A stretch of DNA of 64,000 nucleotides from Pseudokineococcus marinus (GTDB lineage Bacteria > Actinomycetota > Actinomycetes > Actinomycetales > Quadrisphaeraceae), in assembly GCF_037482405.1 (NCBI RefSeq), contig NZ_JBBHZZ010000002.1, forward strand, positions 620,001-684,000, read 5' to 3'. The notes below the pieces were generated by a model. That model was not told the DNA's origin. It did not search any database and saw nothing but the letters and a program-made list of their open reading frames with translations. Positions within the stretch are counted from its first letter, which is position 1; every line of letters begins with the position of its first letter. A program made the translations under genes and the position numbers. Shown in pieces: positions 51,440-61,480 of the stretch.

Positions 51440-52084
51440 GTGACCGCTCGCTCCGGCCCCCGCTCGTCCTCCCCCGCCGCGCAGGACGGCGACCGGCCCG
51501 TCGTCGCGCCGGACCCCGTCACCGTCGCGACGACGCGCGTCGCCGACCCGGGCCAGCGCCTGGAGATGATGACGTGGGCGAGCGCGGGCGCGCGGATGGC
51601 CGAGTCCTTCCCCGGCTTCCTCGGTGCGGGGTGGGTGCGCGGCGGTGCCGGCTCGCGGGAGTGGCACATGCTCTACCGCTTCGCCGACGAGGACTCCCTC
51701 GCGGGCTGGGAGGGCTCGGCGCAGCGGCGGTGGTGGCTCTCGGGGGCGCCGGGCACCGTGCGCGAGGCGCAGACCGAGCGCCGGACGGGCATCGAGGGCT
51801 GGTTCGACGCGGCGCACGGCAGCGTCGTCGGGCCCGCGCCGAAGGGCGCACCTGCGCGGTGGCGGCAGATGCTCGTCATCTTCTCGGTGTTCCTGCCGCT
51901 GTCGCTGCTCGTCAACGCGACGCTCGGCGTCGTCCTCGCCCCGCTCGTGCCGCTCGTCGTCCGGGTGGCGCTCGTGACGACGCTCATGACGCCGGTGATG
52001 ACCTACCTGGCGCTGCCGTGGGCGACGCGGAAGCTGCAGTGGTTCCTGGACGGCGAGAGGGCCCCCTGGCGGCGGAGCCGCTGA
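51440..52084 (+). CDS. antibiotic-biosynthesis-monooxygenase-domain protein with C-terminal membrane helices
   Basis: A 214-residue protein with an N-terminal dimeric alpha/beta-barrel (ABM-like) part: VATTRVADPGQRLEMMTWA, SFPGFLGAGWVRGG and EWHMLYRFADEDSLAGWEGS. Two or three hydrophobic helices follow (MLVIFSVFLPLSLLVNATLG, VLAPLVPLVVRVALVTTL, MTPVMTYLALPWA). Similar proteins are common in actinobacteria without a known reaction. The GTG at 51440 is chosen because GACACT lies 6 bases upstream, as in other leaderless starts here; a GTG at 51425 is possible. It follows the MarR gene by 55 bases. Confidence 0.72.
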   Translation: MTARSGPRSSSPAAQDGDRPVVAPDPVTVATTRVADPGQRLEMMTWASAGARMAESFPGFLGAGWVRGGAGSREWHMLYRFADEDSLAGWEGSAQRRWWLSGAPGTVREAQTERRTGIEGWFDAAHGSVVGPAPKGAPARWRQMLVIFSVFLPLSLLVNATLGVVLAPLVPLVVRVALVTTLMTPVMTYLALPWATRKLQWFLDGERAPWRRSR

Positions 52085-52139
52085 TCGGACGCCGGCGGCG
52101 GAGGCGCGGTCGAACGCCGGCGGCGCTGACCGCGCGTCC

Positions 52140-53984
<1,845 letters not shown>

Positions 53985-54043
53985 CCCACCAGCGTGCCGC
54001 ACCGGCCGGGGTGCTCCGCGCCGCGGCCACGCGGCGTCGTCGG

Positions 54044-55012
54044 TCAGCGCCCGACGTCGACGACGCGGGCGCCGTGCACGGGCCCCGTGACGCGGCGGAC
54101 GTCGGCGGCGGCCCCGGAGGCGGCGAGCGCCACCGCCACGGCGAGGCCCTGCTCGCGGCCGTCGACGAGGAAGGCCGTCGTCGGCCCCGAGCCGGAGACG
54201 AGCGCCGCCACGGCCCCCGCCTCGAGGCCCACCTGCAGCGTCGTGGCGAGGTGGGGCGCGAGGGCGAGCGCCGGCTCCTGGAGGTCGTTGACGAGGGCGG
54301 CCCCGACGGCCGCGGCGTCCCCGGCGCGCAGCGCCTGGAGGAGCTCGTGCACCGCGGTCTCATCGACGTCGAGCGCGGCGCCCGCGGCCGCCCGGCCGGC
54401 CTCGCCGCGCCGGCGGTCGAGCTCGCCGTAGACGGCGGGCGTCGAGAGGCCCGACGCGGACAGCGCCAGCACCCACGAGCGCTCTCCGCGGGCGAGGGCC
54501 GGGACGACCTGCTCACCGCGGCCCGTGCCCACCGCCGTGCCCCCGAGCAGCGCGAAGGGGACGTCGGCGCCGAGCTCCCCGCCGAGCGCGAGGAGGTCCT
54601 CGCGCCCGAGCCCGGTGCCCCACAGGGCGTCGCACGCGACGAGCGCGGCCGCGGCGTCGGCGCTGCCGCCCGCCATGCCCCCGGCGACGGGCACCGTCTT
54701 GGTGATGTCGAGGCGCACGCGCGGCGGGACCCCGGCCCGCTCGGCGAGGAGCAGCGCGGCCCGGACGGCGAGGTTGCGCTCGTCGACGGGGACGTGCTCG
54801 GCGCCCTCCCCCGTGACGGCGCACTCCAGGCCCCGGGACGGCGAGGCCCGCACGTCCTCGGGCAGGGACACCGCCTCGAAGACCGTGACGAGCTCGTGGG
54901 AGCGGTCGGGCCGCAGCCCGCCGACGCGCAGCGCGAGGTTCACCTTGGCGTGGGCGCGGGCCACGACCGACGCCCCGGGCACGGGGAGGACGCGCACCTC
55001 GCCGCTGCCCAT
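54044..55012 (-). CDS. ispE: 4-diphosphocytidyl-2-C-methyl-D-erythritol kinase
   Basis: Fourth step of the MEP isoprenoid pathway. 322 residues, GHMP kinase fold: AHAKVNLALRVGGLRPDRSH, TKTVPVAGGMAGGSADAAAA (ATP loop), LGGELGADVPFALLGGTAVG and AALVSGSGPTTAFLVDG. The ATG at 55012 has TATGGT ending 6 bases before it (leaderless); an in-frame GTG further up seems less likely. rsmA lies upstream and the ABC-F gene downstream, the usual actinobacterial rsmA-ispE order. Confidence 0.95.
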   Translation of the reverse strand: MGSGEVRVLPVPGASVVARAHAKVNLALRVGGLRPDRSHELVTVFEAVSLPEDVRASPSRGLECAVTGEGAEHVPVDERNLAVRAALLLAERAGVPPRVRLDITKTVPVAGGMAGGSADAAAALVACDALWGTGLGREDLLALGGELGADVPFALLGGTAVGTGRGEQVVPALARGERSWVLALSASGLSTPAVYGELDRRRGEAGRAAAGAALDVDETAVHELLQALRAGDAAAVGAALVNDLQEPALALAPHLATTLQVGLEAGAVAALVSGSGPTTAFLVDGREQGLAVAVALAASGAAADVRRVTGPVHGARVVDVGR

Positions 55013-55096
55013 GCCGGGACCATAGGCGACGCCGTCGGCGGGCACCCCCGGTACCCGGCAGTCACCCGTGGTGACCGCAGCAGCGACGTCTCGGCG

Positions 55097-56164
55097 TCAG
55101 CGGGCGGGCGCCTCGACGCCGTCGGGCCCGAGGACGTCGAGGGCGGCGTCGGCCACGGCGACGAAGCCGGCGACGTCGAGGCGCTCGCCGCGCAGGGCGG
55201 GGTCCACGCCGGCGGCGCGGAGCGCCTCCTCGGCCCGGGCGGCGCCTCCGGCCCAGCGCGCCAGTGCGGCCCGCAGCGTCTTGCGGCGCTGCGCGAAGGC
55301 GGCGTCGACGACGGCGAAGACGGCCTCACGGCCCGCCCGGCTGGCCGGGGGGTCGCGGCGCACGAGGTGCACGAGCCCGGAGTCGACGTTGGGCGCCGGC
55401 CAGAAGACGGTGCGGCCCACCGCCCCCGCCCGGGCGACGTCGCCGTACCAGGCGGCCTTGACCGAGGGGACGCCGTAGGCGCGGCTGCCGGGCTCGGCGG
55501 CGAGCCGGTCGGCGACCTCGGACTGCACCATGACGAGCGCGCTGCGCAGCCCGGGCAGCCGCTCGAGGAGCGTCAGCAGCACCGGCACCGCGACGTTGTA
55601 GGGCAGGTTGGCCACGAGCGCCGTCGGCGAGCCGGCACCCGCGCCGAGGACGTCGGCCGCCGCGACCCGCAGGGCGTCGGCGCCGACCACGGCGAGCCGC
55701 GGCGGGACGGCGTCGTCGGCCCCCCGGCGGGCGGCGACCGTGCGGGGCAGCTCGTCGGCGAGCACGGGGTCGACCTCGACGGCGACGACGCCGGCGCACC
55801 GCTCGAGGAGCGCGAGCGTCAGCGACCCCAGCCCGGGGCCGACCTCGAGCACGACGTCGTCGGCCCCCACCCCGGCGCGGCGCACGATGCGCTGCACCGT
55901 CCCCGCGTCCGTGACGAAGTTCTGCCCGAGGGTCTTCGTGGGCCGCACGCCGAGGCGGGTCGCCAGCGCGCGCACGTCGGAGGGGGGGGGGAGCGCCNCC
56001 CCGGCGCGGCGCACGATGCGCTGCACCGTCCCCGCGTCCGTGACGAAGTTCTGCCCGAGGGTCTTCGTGGGCCGCACGCCGAGGCGGGTCGCCAGCGCGC
56101 GCACGTCGGAGGGGCCGAGGAGCGCTCGCTCCTCGGCCCCTCCGACGCGGTCGGTCTCGCTCAG
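55097..56164 (-). CDS. rsmA: 16S rRNA dimethyladenosine transferase, with an in-frame assembly duplication
   Basis: KsgA dimethylates two adjacent adenosines near the 3' end of 16S rRNA. Motifs: RPTKTLGQNFVTDAGTVQRI, VVLEVGPGLGSLTLALLERC (SAM binding), VANLPYNVAVPVLLTLLERL and VFWPAPNVDSGLVHLVRRDP. The N-terminal block PSDVRALATRLG...VRRAG occurs twice, separated by XALPP with an N at 55998; this is 129 bases of unmerged contig overlap, exactly 43 codons, so the frame survives. Without it the protein is about 312 residues, a normal length. The start is uncertain: no ATG/GTG/TTG lies before LLGPSDVR; a CTG at 56164 (LSETDR) fits the family length, otherwise the GTG inside SDVRAL. Confidence 0.88.
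   Translation of the reverse strand: MSETDRVGGAEERALLGPSDVRALATRLGVRPTKTLGQNFVTDAGTVQRIVRRAGXALPPPSDVRALATRLGVRPTKTLGQNFVTDAGTVQRIVRRAGVGADDVVLEVGPGLGSLTLALLERCAGVVAVEVDPVLADELPRTVAARRGADDAVPPRLAVVGADALRVAAADVLGAGAGSPTALVANLPYNVAVPVLLTLLERLPGLRSALVMVQSEVADRLAAEPGSRAYGVPSVKAAWYGDVARAGAVGRTVFWPAPNVDSGLVHLVRRDPPASRAGREAVFAVVDAAFAQRRKTLRAALARWAGGAARAEEALRAAGVDPALRGERLDVAGFVAVADAALDVLGPDGVEAPAR
55870..56114. other. misassembly: 116-base direct repeat around a single N
   Basis: 55870-55985 is repeated at 55999-56114 with an offset of 129. After the first copy the sequence turns into a G run (aggggggggggg) and GAGCGCC, a corrupted version of the correct continuation after the second copy, followed by one N. 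This is a low-quality contig end joined to an overlapping contig, not a biological duplication. Confidence 0.93.
56104..56147. terminator. very strong 44-nt palindrome between rpfB and rsmA
   Basis: A 21-bp perfect stem (56104-56124 with 56127-56147) with a 2-base centre. It starts CGTCGGAGGGGCCGAGG and lies within the extreme 5' part of rsmA, just after the rpfB stop. It probably ends or attenuates the rpfB transcript, and its stability may explain the sequencing failure in the adjoining first copy. Confidence 0.7.
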
Positions 56165-56168
56165 GGCG

Positions 56169-57569
56169 TCAGAGCCCCAGCTTGCGCGAGCACGCGGGCC
56201 AGGCGCCGTAGCCGCCGCGGTCGGCGCGCACCTTCTCGGCGATGGCGATCTGCTGCTCGCGGCTGTTCTCGTGCGGGTAGCCCGAGCCGCCGTAGGCCCG
56301 CCACGTCTGCAGGTTGAACTGCAGCCCGCCGTAGTAGCCGTTGCCCGTGTTGATGCCCCAGTCGCCGCCCGACTCGCACTGCGCGAGGGCGTCCCAGGCG
56401 CTGCCGGAGGCAACGGGCGCCGAGGGCGTCGGCGGCTCCGGGGCGGGCTCGGGCTCCGGGGCGGGGGCCGGCGCCTCGGCCGGGGCGGGCGCCGGAGCGC
56501 TGGACGACCCGCCCGAGGAGGAGCCGCCGGACGAGGAGCCGCCCGAGGACGACCCGCCGGACGAGCGCGCGGGCTCGGCGGCAGGGGCCGGCTCGGGCTC
56601 GGGCGCCGGGCGCTCGGCCGTGCCGACGAGGACGACGCGCGGGCGCGGCGCGGTGGTGACGTCGTCCGCCACCTGGTCGCGGGCGACGACCTGGCCGTCG
56701 GCGGTGGTCTGCGCGAAGCGCAGGGTGCGGACGCCGTCGGCGCCCTCGTCCGCGACGCGCGTCTGGCCCTCGAAGAGGTCGTCGGTCTCCCGTCGCTCGA
56801 CGGGCGCCTCGACGGGCTGCTCCTCGACGACCTCCTCGGTGAGGACGCGCACGACGGTGACGACGAGCCCGGGCGTGAGCGGCGAGGCCTCGTCCACGGA
56901 GACGCGGTCGGCGTCGCCGACGGCGACCCCGGCCTCGGACAGCAGCGCGCCCACGGAGGTGGCGGTGCTCGTGAGGGGCTGGGCCTTCCCGTCCGCGACG
57001 ACGGTGACGTCCTTCGGCGTGACGAGCTCGACGCTGCCCCCGCCGCGCCCCAGGGGCATGGAGCGCGACGCCGACAGCGCGGCGCCCTGGGAGCGCACGC
57101 CCAGGTCGTCGAGGGCCTCGTCGAGCGTGAGCGCCGTCGTCCAGTGCGTGCTGGTCTCGCCGTCGACCGTGAGCTCGAGCTGGCGGGCGTGGCGGACGAC
57201 GACCGTGCCGCCGTCCTCGACGTCGCCGTCGACCGCGGGGGCCACGAGGTCGCGCGGGCCGACCTCGACCCCGCCCTCGGCGAGGACGTCGGCGACGTCG
57301 TCGCCGAAGAGGCGGACCTCCTGGCTCGCGCCGTCGACGTCGAGCTCCACCGTCGTCGACCCGGCCGCGTAGACCGCCGCACCGCCGAGCAGCGCCACGA
57401 GGGCGGCGCCCTGGACGGCGGCGGTGGCGGCGCGACGTCCGCGCGAGCGGCGGGCCGGCGCGGGCGCGGCCAGCGTCGCCGACTCGTCCAGCAGGGCGTC
57501 GAGGCGGTCGGTGCCGGGCTCGGACGGGGTCCCGGAGGACGAGGGGGGCGTGGCGGGCGAAGAGCTCAA
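56169..57569 (-). CDS. rpfB: resuscitation-promoting factor RpfB
   Basis: Secreted or membrane-anchored muralytic enzyme that wakes dormant actinobacteria. From the TTG at 57569 (AGGA 6 bases upstream) it is 466 residues. Order of parts: basic region and one membrane helix (TAAVQGAALVALLGGAAVYA, about 47-69), three DUF348 repeats (VELDVDGASQEVRLFGDDVA and following), and a G5 domain (TEEVVEEQPVEAPVERRETD). A repeated SSGGSS linker and Pro/Glu-rich stretch follow, then the lysozyme-like Rpf domain (AWDALAQCESGGDWGINTGN and YYGGLQFNLQTWRAYGG, about 390-466) with the catalytic Glu after Cys. The start is uncertain; the frame is open upstream. Confidence 0.93.
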   Translation of the reverse strand: MSSSPATPPSSSGTPSEPGTDRLDALLDESATLAAPAPARRSRGRRAATAAVQGAALVALLGGAAVYAAGSTTVELDVDGASQEVRLFGDDVADVLAEGGVEVGPRDLVAPAVDGDVEDGGTVVVRHARQLELTVDGETSTHWTTALTLDEALDDLGVRSQGAALSASRSMPLGRGGGSVELVTPKDVTVVADGKAQPLTSTATSVGALLSEAGVAVGDADRVSVDEASPLTPGLVVTVVRVLTEEVVEEQPVEAPVERRETDDLFEGQTRVADEGADGVRTLRFAQTTADGQVVARDQVADDVTTAPRPRVVLVGTAERPAPEPEPAPAAEPARSSGGSSSGGSSSGGSSSGGSSSAPAPAPAEAPAPAPEPEPAPEPPTPSAPVASGSAWDALAQCESGGDWGINTGNGYYGGLQFNLQTWRAYGGSGYPHENSREQQIAIAEKVRADRGGYGAWPACSRKLGL

Positions 57570-57842
57570 CAGGCGTCCTGACGTCGCGCGTTCCCGGGCG
57601 CTCGTGCGGGGAGGGCGGGCCGCGCGCAGCCGAGCGGGCCCCGCGCGGTGGAGGTCCACCGGGGGCCGCGTCGGTGCAGAGGGCGTCGCCCGGAGCCTTC
57701 CCCAGCCCCGGCTGACACGCCGACCGTAACCGATCCGAGACCTGGTGTCACACCCCTGGCCCCCTCCCGGCCCACCGCCGGCCACCCGCCCGCCTCCGGC
57801 CGACCGCACGGCCGCCCCCCGACCAGGACGCCACGGCGCGCA

Positions 57843-58766
57843 TCACCAGGGCCCGTAGAGCTCCTCGGCGGTGGCGGCGACGGCCGTGCACAGCTCCTCG
57901 AGCGGCACGTCGAGGACGCCGGCGACGACGCGCGCCGTGTGCGGCACGAGGTAGCTGGCGTTGGGGCGCCCGCGGTGCGGGGACGGCGTGAGGAAGGGCG
58001 CGTCGGTCTCGAGGAGCACGCGCTCCAGCGGGACGACGGACAGCGCGCTGCGCAGGCCGCCGGCGTTGGAGAAGGTCACCGTGCCGGCGAAGGACAGCCA
58101 GTAGCCGCGCGCCACGCACTCGCGTGCCATGTCGACGTCGCCGGAGAAGCAGTGGAGGACGACGCGCTCGGCGCGCTCCTCGGCCAGGACCCGCAGGACG
58201 TCGGCGTGCGCGTCCCGGTCGTGGACCTGCACGGGAAGCCCCAGCTCCTTCGCCAGGCGGACGTGCGCGCGGAACGACTCCTCCTGCGCGGCGACGGCGG
58301 CCGCGTCGCCCGCGTCGGTGCGGAAGGCGTCCATGCCCGTCTCCCCCACCACCCGGATCCGGTCGGCCCGGGCGAGGCGGCCGATCTCCTCGAGGGCGTC
58401 GTCCAGCTCGCCGCGCGCGGCGAGGACGGGCGCCTCGTTGGGGTGGAGGGCGACGCCGCCGACGAGCTCGGGGTGGCGCTGCACGGCCTCGACCGTCCAC
58501 CGGGCCGCGGGGAGGTCGCAGCCGATCTGCACCGCGCGCGGGACGCCGGCCGCCGCGGCGAGGGCGAGCAGGTCCGCGACCGTGCGCCGGTCGCCGTCGT
58601 CCGACCGCTCGTCGGCACCGGGCCCGTCGACGATGTCAAGGTGGGTGTGGTCGTCGACGACGGGGACGGGCAGGGGCTCGGGGGCAGGCGGCCAGGACCG
58701 GTCGCGCCGCCGGCCGTCGGCGCCCGTCGACGAGCGCGCACGCGGGCGGGCGGGCTCCTCAGCCAC
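57843..58766 (-). CDS. tatD: TatD-family metal-dependent deoxyribonuclease
   Basis: A 307-residue amidohydrolase-fold nuclease. Metal ligands: VVDDHTHLDIVDGPG, VGETGMDAFRTDAGD (family form GExGLD), GLPVQVHDRDAHADVL, VVLHCFSGDVDMAREC and LLETDAPFLTPSPHRG. The N-terminal 35 residues are a non-conserved extension. The GTG at 58766 overlaps the metG stop by 8 bases. 57570-57842, between this gene and rpfB, is the rpfB promoter/leader; no riboswitch could be confirmed. Confidence 0.94.
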   Translation of the reverse strand: MAEEPARPRARSSTGADGRRRDRSWPPAPEPLPVPVVDDHTHLDIVDGPGADERSDDGDRRTVADLLALAAAAGVPRAVQIGCDLPAARWTVEAVQRHPELVGGVALHPNEAPVLAARGELDDALEEIGRLARADRIRVVGETGMDAFRTDAGDAAAVAAQEESFRAHVRLAKELGLPVQVHDRDAHADVLRVLAEERAERVVLHCFSGDVDMARECVARGYWLSFAGTVTFSNAGGLRSALSVVPLERVLLETDAPFLTPSPHRGRPNASYLVPHTARVVAGVLDVPLEELCTAVAATAEELYGPW

Positions 58767-60567
58767 CGGCCTGCTCCTCGCGGAGCCGCTCCAGCTCGGT
58801 CTCGACGACGTCCTCGTCCAGCTTGGTGAACACGGGGGTCGGCTTGCCCACCGGCGTGCCCGGCACGACCGGGACCGAGCCCCAACCGGGGGCGCCGTCC
58901 CCGCCGCGCGGCGTCTGCAGCACCGGGTAGGGGCTGCCGCCGTCGAGGTCCTCGACCTCCCTCAGCTCGGGCATCGGCGAGACCGTGCCGGTGCCGCCCA
59001 TGACCTCGTGCACGGCCTGCGCGCTGTGCGGCAGGTACGGCGCGAGCAGGCCCCGGCAGTCCGAGACGCCCTGCGCGGCCACGTGGAGCACCGTGCGCAT
59101 GCGGTCGGGGTCGCTCGTGCGCAGGGCCCACGGCGCCGTCTCGGACAGGTAGCGGTTGACCTCGCCGACCGCGCGCATCGCCTCGGACAGCCCCTGGCGC
59201 TGGCGGTGGGTGGCCACGAGGTCGCCGACGACGCCGAACGCGCCCGACGTCGTGGCCATGAGCTCGCGGTCGCGGTCGGTGAGGTCGCCCGCCTCGGGGA
59301 TGCTCCCGACGTTCTTGGCGATGAGGCTCGCGGTCCGGTTGACGAGGTTGCCCCAGCCGGCGACGAGCTCGTCGTTCGTGCGGCGGGTGAACTCGCGCCA
59401 GGTGAAGTCGGTGTCGTGCGCCTCGGGGCCGGCGGCCGACAGGAAGTAGCGCAGCGCGTCGGGCTGGTAGCGGGAGAGCACGTCGCGGACGGAGATGACG
59501 ACGCCCCGGCTGGAGGAGAACTGGCGCCCCTCCATCGTGAGGAACTCGCTGGCGACGACCTCCGAGGGCAGGGCCAGGTCGCCGAAGGCGCCGGGCCGCC
59601 CGCCGCGCGAGCCGCGCCCGTCGTAGCCGGCCAGCTCGGCCGGCCAGATGAGCGAGTGGAAGACGATGTTGTCCTTGCCCATGAAGTAGGCGCCGCGCGC
59701 GCCCTCGGACCAGTAGGGCCGCCAGGCCTCCGGGTCGCCGGCGCGGCGGGCCCACTCGACGCTGGCGGACAGGTAGCCGACGACGGCGTCGAACCACACG
59801 TACAGCCGCTTGGTCGGGTTCTCCTCCCAGCCCGGCAGCGGCACCGGGATGCCCCAGTCGATGTCGCGGGTGATCGCGCGGGGGCGGATCTCCTCCAGCA
59901 GGTTCCGGCTGAAGCCGAGCACGTTGGGCCGCCACGACGGCGAGCCCGTCTTCGTCTCGAGCCAGGCGCCCACGGCCTCGGCGAGCGCGGGCAGGTCGAG
60001 GAAGAAGTGCTGGCTCTCCACGAACTGCGGGGTCTCGCCGTTGATGCGGCTCACCGGGTTCTTGAGGTCGACCGGGTCGAGCTGGTTGCCGCAGTTGTCG
60101 CACTGGTCGCCGCGGGCGCCGTCGAAGCCGCAGATCGGGCAGGTGCCCTCGATGTAGCGGTCCGGCAGCGTGCGGCCCGTCGACGGCGAGACGGCGCCCA
60201 TCGTCGTCCTCTCGACGAGGTAGCCGTTGCGGTGGACCGTGCGGAACATCTCCTGCACGACGGCGTAGTGGTTGCGCGTCGTCGTGCGCGTGAAGAGGTC
60301 GTACGACAGGCCGAGGGCCTGCAGGTCCTCGGCGATGACGCGGTTGTACCTGTCCGCCAGCGCCTGCGGCGTCACGCCCTCGCGCTCGGCCTGCACGAGG
60401 ATCGGCGTCCCGTGCTCGTCGGTGCCCGAGACCATGAGGACGTCGTGGCCCGCCATGCGCTGCTGCCGCGCGAACACGTCGGAGGGGACGCCGAAGCCGG
60501 CGACATGACCGAGGTGGCGGGGGCCGTTGGCGTAGGGCCAGGCCACCGCGGCGAGGACGTGCGTCAT
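58759..60567 (-). CDS. metG: methionyl-tRNA synthetase
   Basis: A 602-residue class I aminoacyl-tRNA synthetase. AVAWPYANGPRHLGHVAGFG carries the HIGH-type motif. Zinc ligands are in CPICGFDGARGDQCDNCGNQ. The KMSKS equivalent reads QFSSSRGVVISVRD, a known MetRS variant. The anticodon domain includes EFTRRTNDELVAGWGNLVNR. No C-terminal tRNA-binding EMAP-like domain. ATG at 60567. Confidence 0.97.
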   Translation of the reverse strand: MTHVLAAVAWPYANGPRHLGHVAGFGVPSDVFARQQRMAGHDVLMVSGTDEHGTPILVQAEREGVTPQALADRYNRVIAEDLQALGLSYDLFTRTTTRNHYAVVQEMFRTVHRNGYLVERTTMGAVSPSTGRTLPDRYIEGTCPICGFDGARGDQCDNCGNQLDPVDLKNPVSRINGETPQFVESQHFFLDLPALAEAVGAWLETKTGSPSWRPNVLGFSRNLLEEIRPRAITRDIDWGIPVPLPGWEENPTKRLYVWFDAVVGYLSASVEWARRAGDPEAWRPYWSEGARGAYFMGKDNIVFHSLIWPAELAGYDGRGSRGGRPGAFGDLALPSEVVASEFLTMEGRQFSSSRGVVISVRDVLSRYQPDALRYFLSAAGPEAHDTDFTWREFTRRTNDELVAGWGNLVNRTASLIAKNVGSIPEAGDLTDRDRELMATTSGAFGVVGDLVATHRQRQGLSEAMRAVGEVNRYLSETAPWALRTSDPDRMRTVLHVAAQGVSDCRGLLAPYLPHSAQAVHEVMGGTGTVSPMPELREVEDLDGGSPYPVLQTPRGGDGAPGWGSVPVVPGTPVGKPTPVFTKLDEDVVETELERLREEQAGG

Positions 60568-60583
60568 GCCGCCAGCGTAGTGA

Positions 60584-60611
60584 CGGCGGCGGCCGCCCCC
60601 CGCCGCCGCCG
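60584..60611 (-). terminator. possible hairpin after the lipoprotein gene
   Basis: CGGCGGCGG (60584-60592) and CCGCCGCCG (60603-60611) form a 9-bp stem in the 69-base gap between the lipoprotein stop and the metG start. Confidence 0.4.
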
Positions 60612-60636
60612 ACGGGGCGGTCGGGCGACCCCGGGC

Positions 60637-61335
60637 TCAGGCGGGTGCGACGTCCGTGACGACGACCTGCGTGCCGGCGCAGGCGGTCCCGCGCTCGACG
60701 GGGCGAGGCGTGCCCGTGACGCGGACGCGGTCGCCCACCGAGACCTCGACGTCCGCGGGCAGCTGCAGGGAGAAGACCTGGCCGCCGCTCGTCATCTCGA
60801 CGCAGCCCGCCGCCGAGGGCTCGACGACCTCGCCGACGAGGACGGTCGGCCGCGGGACGTCGGTCGGCGCCGTGGGCGGCGCCGTCGGGCGCGGCAGCAG
60901 CGGGAGGCCGCCGCCGCTCGGGCCCGGGGACGAGGACGGCGAGGTGGCGCCGGGCTCGTCGCCGGGCGCGGGGCTGGTCGTCATGCCGCCCATCGTCGGG
61001 CCGCCCGTCGTGGGAGCGCCGGTCGTGGGAGCGCCGGTCGACGTGGCGGTCCCCTCGTCGGAAGCGCCGGAGGTCGGCGCAGGACCCGTCGCCGAGCCGG
61101 CTGCCGGGGACCCCGCCCCTGCGTCGTCGGCGCCGCAGCCGACGAGGGCGAGCAGGGCGGCGACGGCGACCACCGCCGGGAGGGCCGCTCGCCGGACGGC
61201 CGCGGGTCGGGTCGTCGCGGGTCGGGTCGTCGCAGGTCGGGTCGTCGCGGGCCGGGTCGTCGCGCCACGGCTCCCGGCGTCGCGAGAGCGAGCGGAGGGC
61301 GCGGAGGGGACCGGGCGGCCGGCGGGGAGCGTCAC
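60637..61335 (-). CDS. putative lipoprotein with C-terminal OB-like domain
   Basis: About 232 residues from the GTG at 61335. The N-terminus has an unusually long head containing four ATTRP repeats, then RRAALPAVVAVAALLALVGC, a lipobox signal. A disordered Thr/Gly/Pro linker (TTGAPTTGGPTMGGMTTSP) follows. The last 70 residues (RPTVLVGEVVEPSAAGCVEM, LPADVEVSVGDRVRVTGTPR) look like a small OB-fold as in DUF5666-type proteins. No function is known to me. The start is uncertain: no start codon lies between the repeats and the hydrophobic segment, so translation must begin before the repeats. Confidence 0.65.
   Translation of the reverse strand: MTLPAGRPVPSAPSARSRDAGSRGATTRPATTRPATTRPATTRPAAVRRAALPAVVAVAALLALVGCGADDAGAGSPAAGSATGPAPTSGASDEGTATSTGAPTTGAPTTGGPTMGGMTTSPAPGDEPGATSPSSSPGPSGGGLPLLPRPTAPPTAPTDVPRPTVLVGEVVEPSAAGCVEMTSGGQVFSLQLPADVEVSVGDRVRVTGTPRPVERGTACAGTQVVVTDVAPA
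61202..61263. repeat. 15-bp tandem repeat coding ATTRP
   Basis: Four near-identical copies of a 15-base unit (GGGTCGTCGCGGGTC phase) lie in the N-terminal coding region of the lipoprotein. Likely variable in copy number without frameshifting. Confidence 0.85.
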
Positions 61336-61480
61336 GGGGCTGGGACGCACGGGGGCGCCCCTCCGGTTCCCGGCGCGTCCGCGGGCGCCCTGCCTCCGGT
61401 CGTGACCGCCGCCCGGCGCCCCGGCACCCCGGCAGCCCGGCAGCCTGCGGCTGCGGTGCCGGTCTGGTGGGATCGGCGTC

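Noticed and set aside
55870..56114. True duplication of the KsgA N-terminal segment
   Set aside because: The first copy ends in a G homopolymer, a corrupted version of the following bases and an N, which marks an unmerged contig overlap.
57570..57842. ydaO-type c-di-AMP riboswitch upstream of rpfB
   Set aside because: Such riboswitches are common before actinobacterial rpf genes, and a CCGGGGCTGGGGAAGG stretch is suggestive, but the conserved CCGACAGCTAACC-type end and the pseudosymmetric core could not be found.
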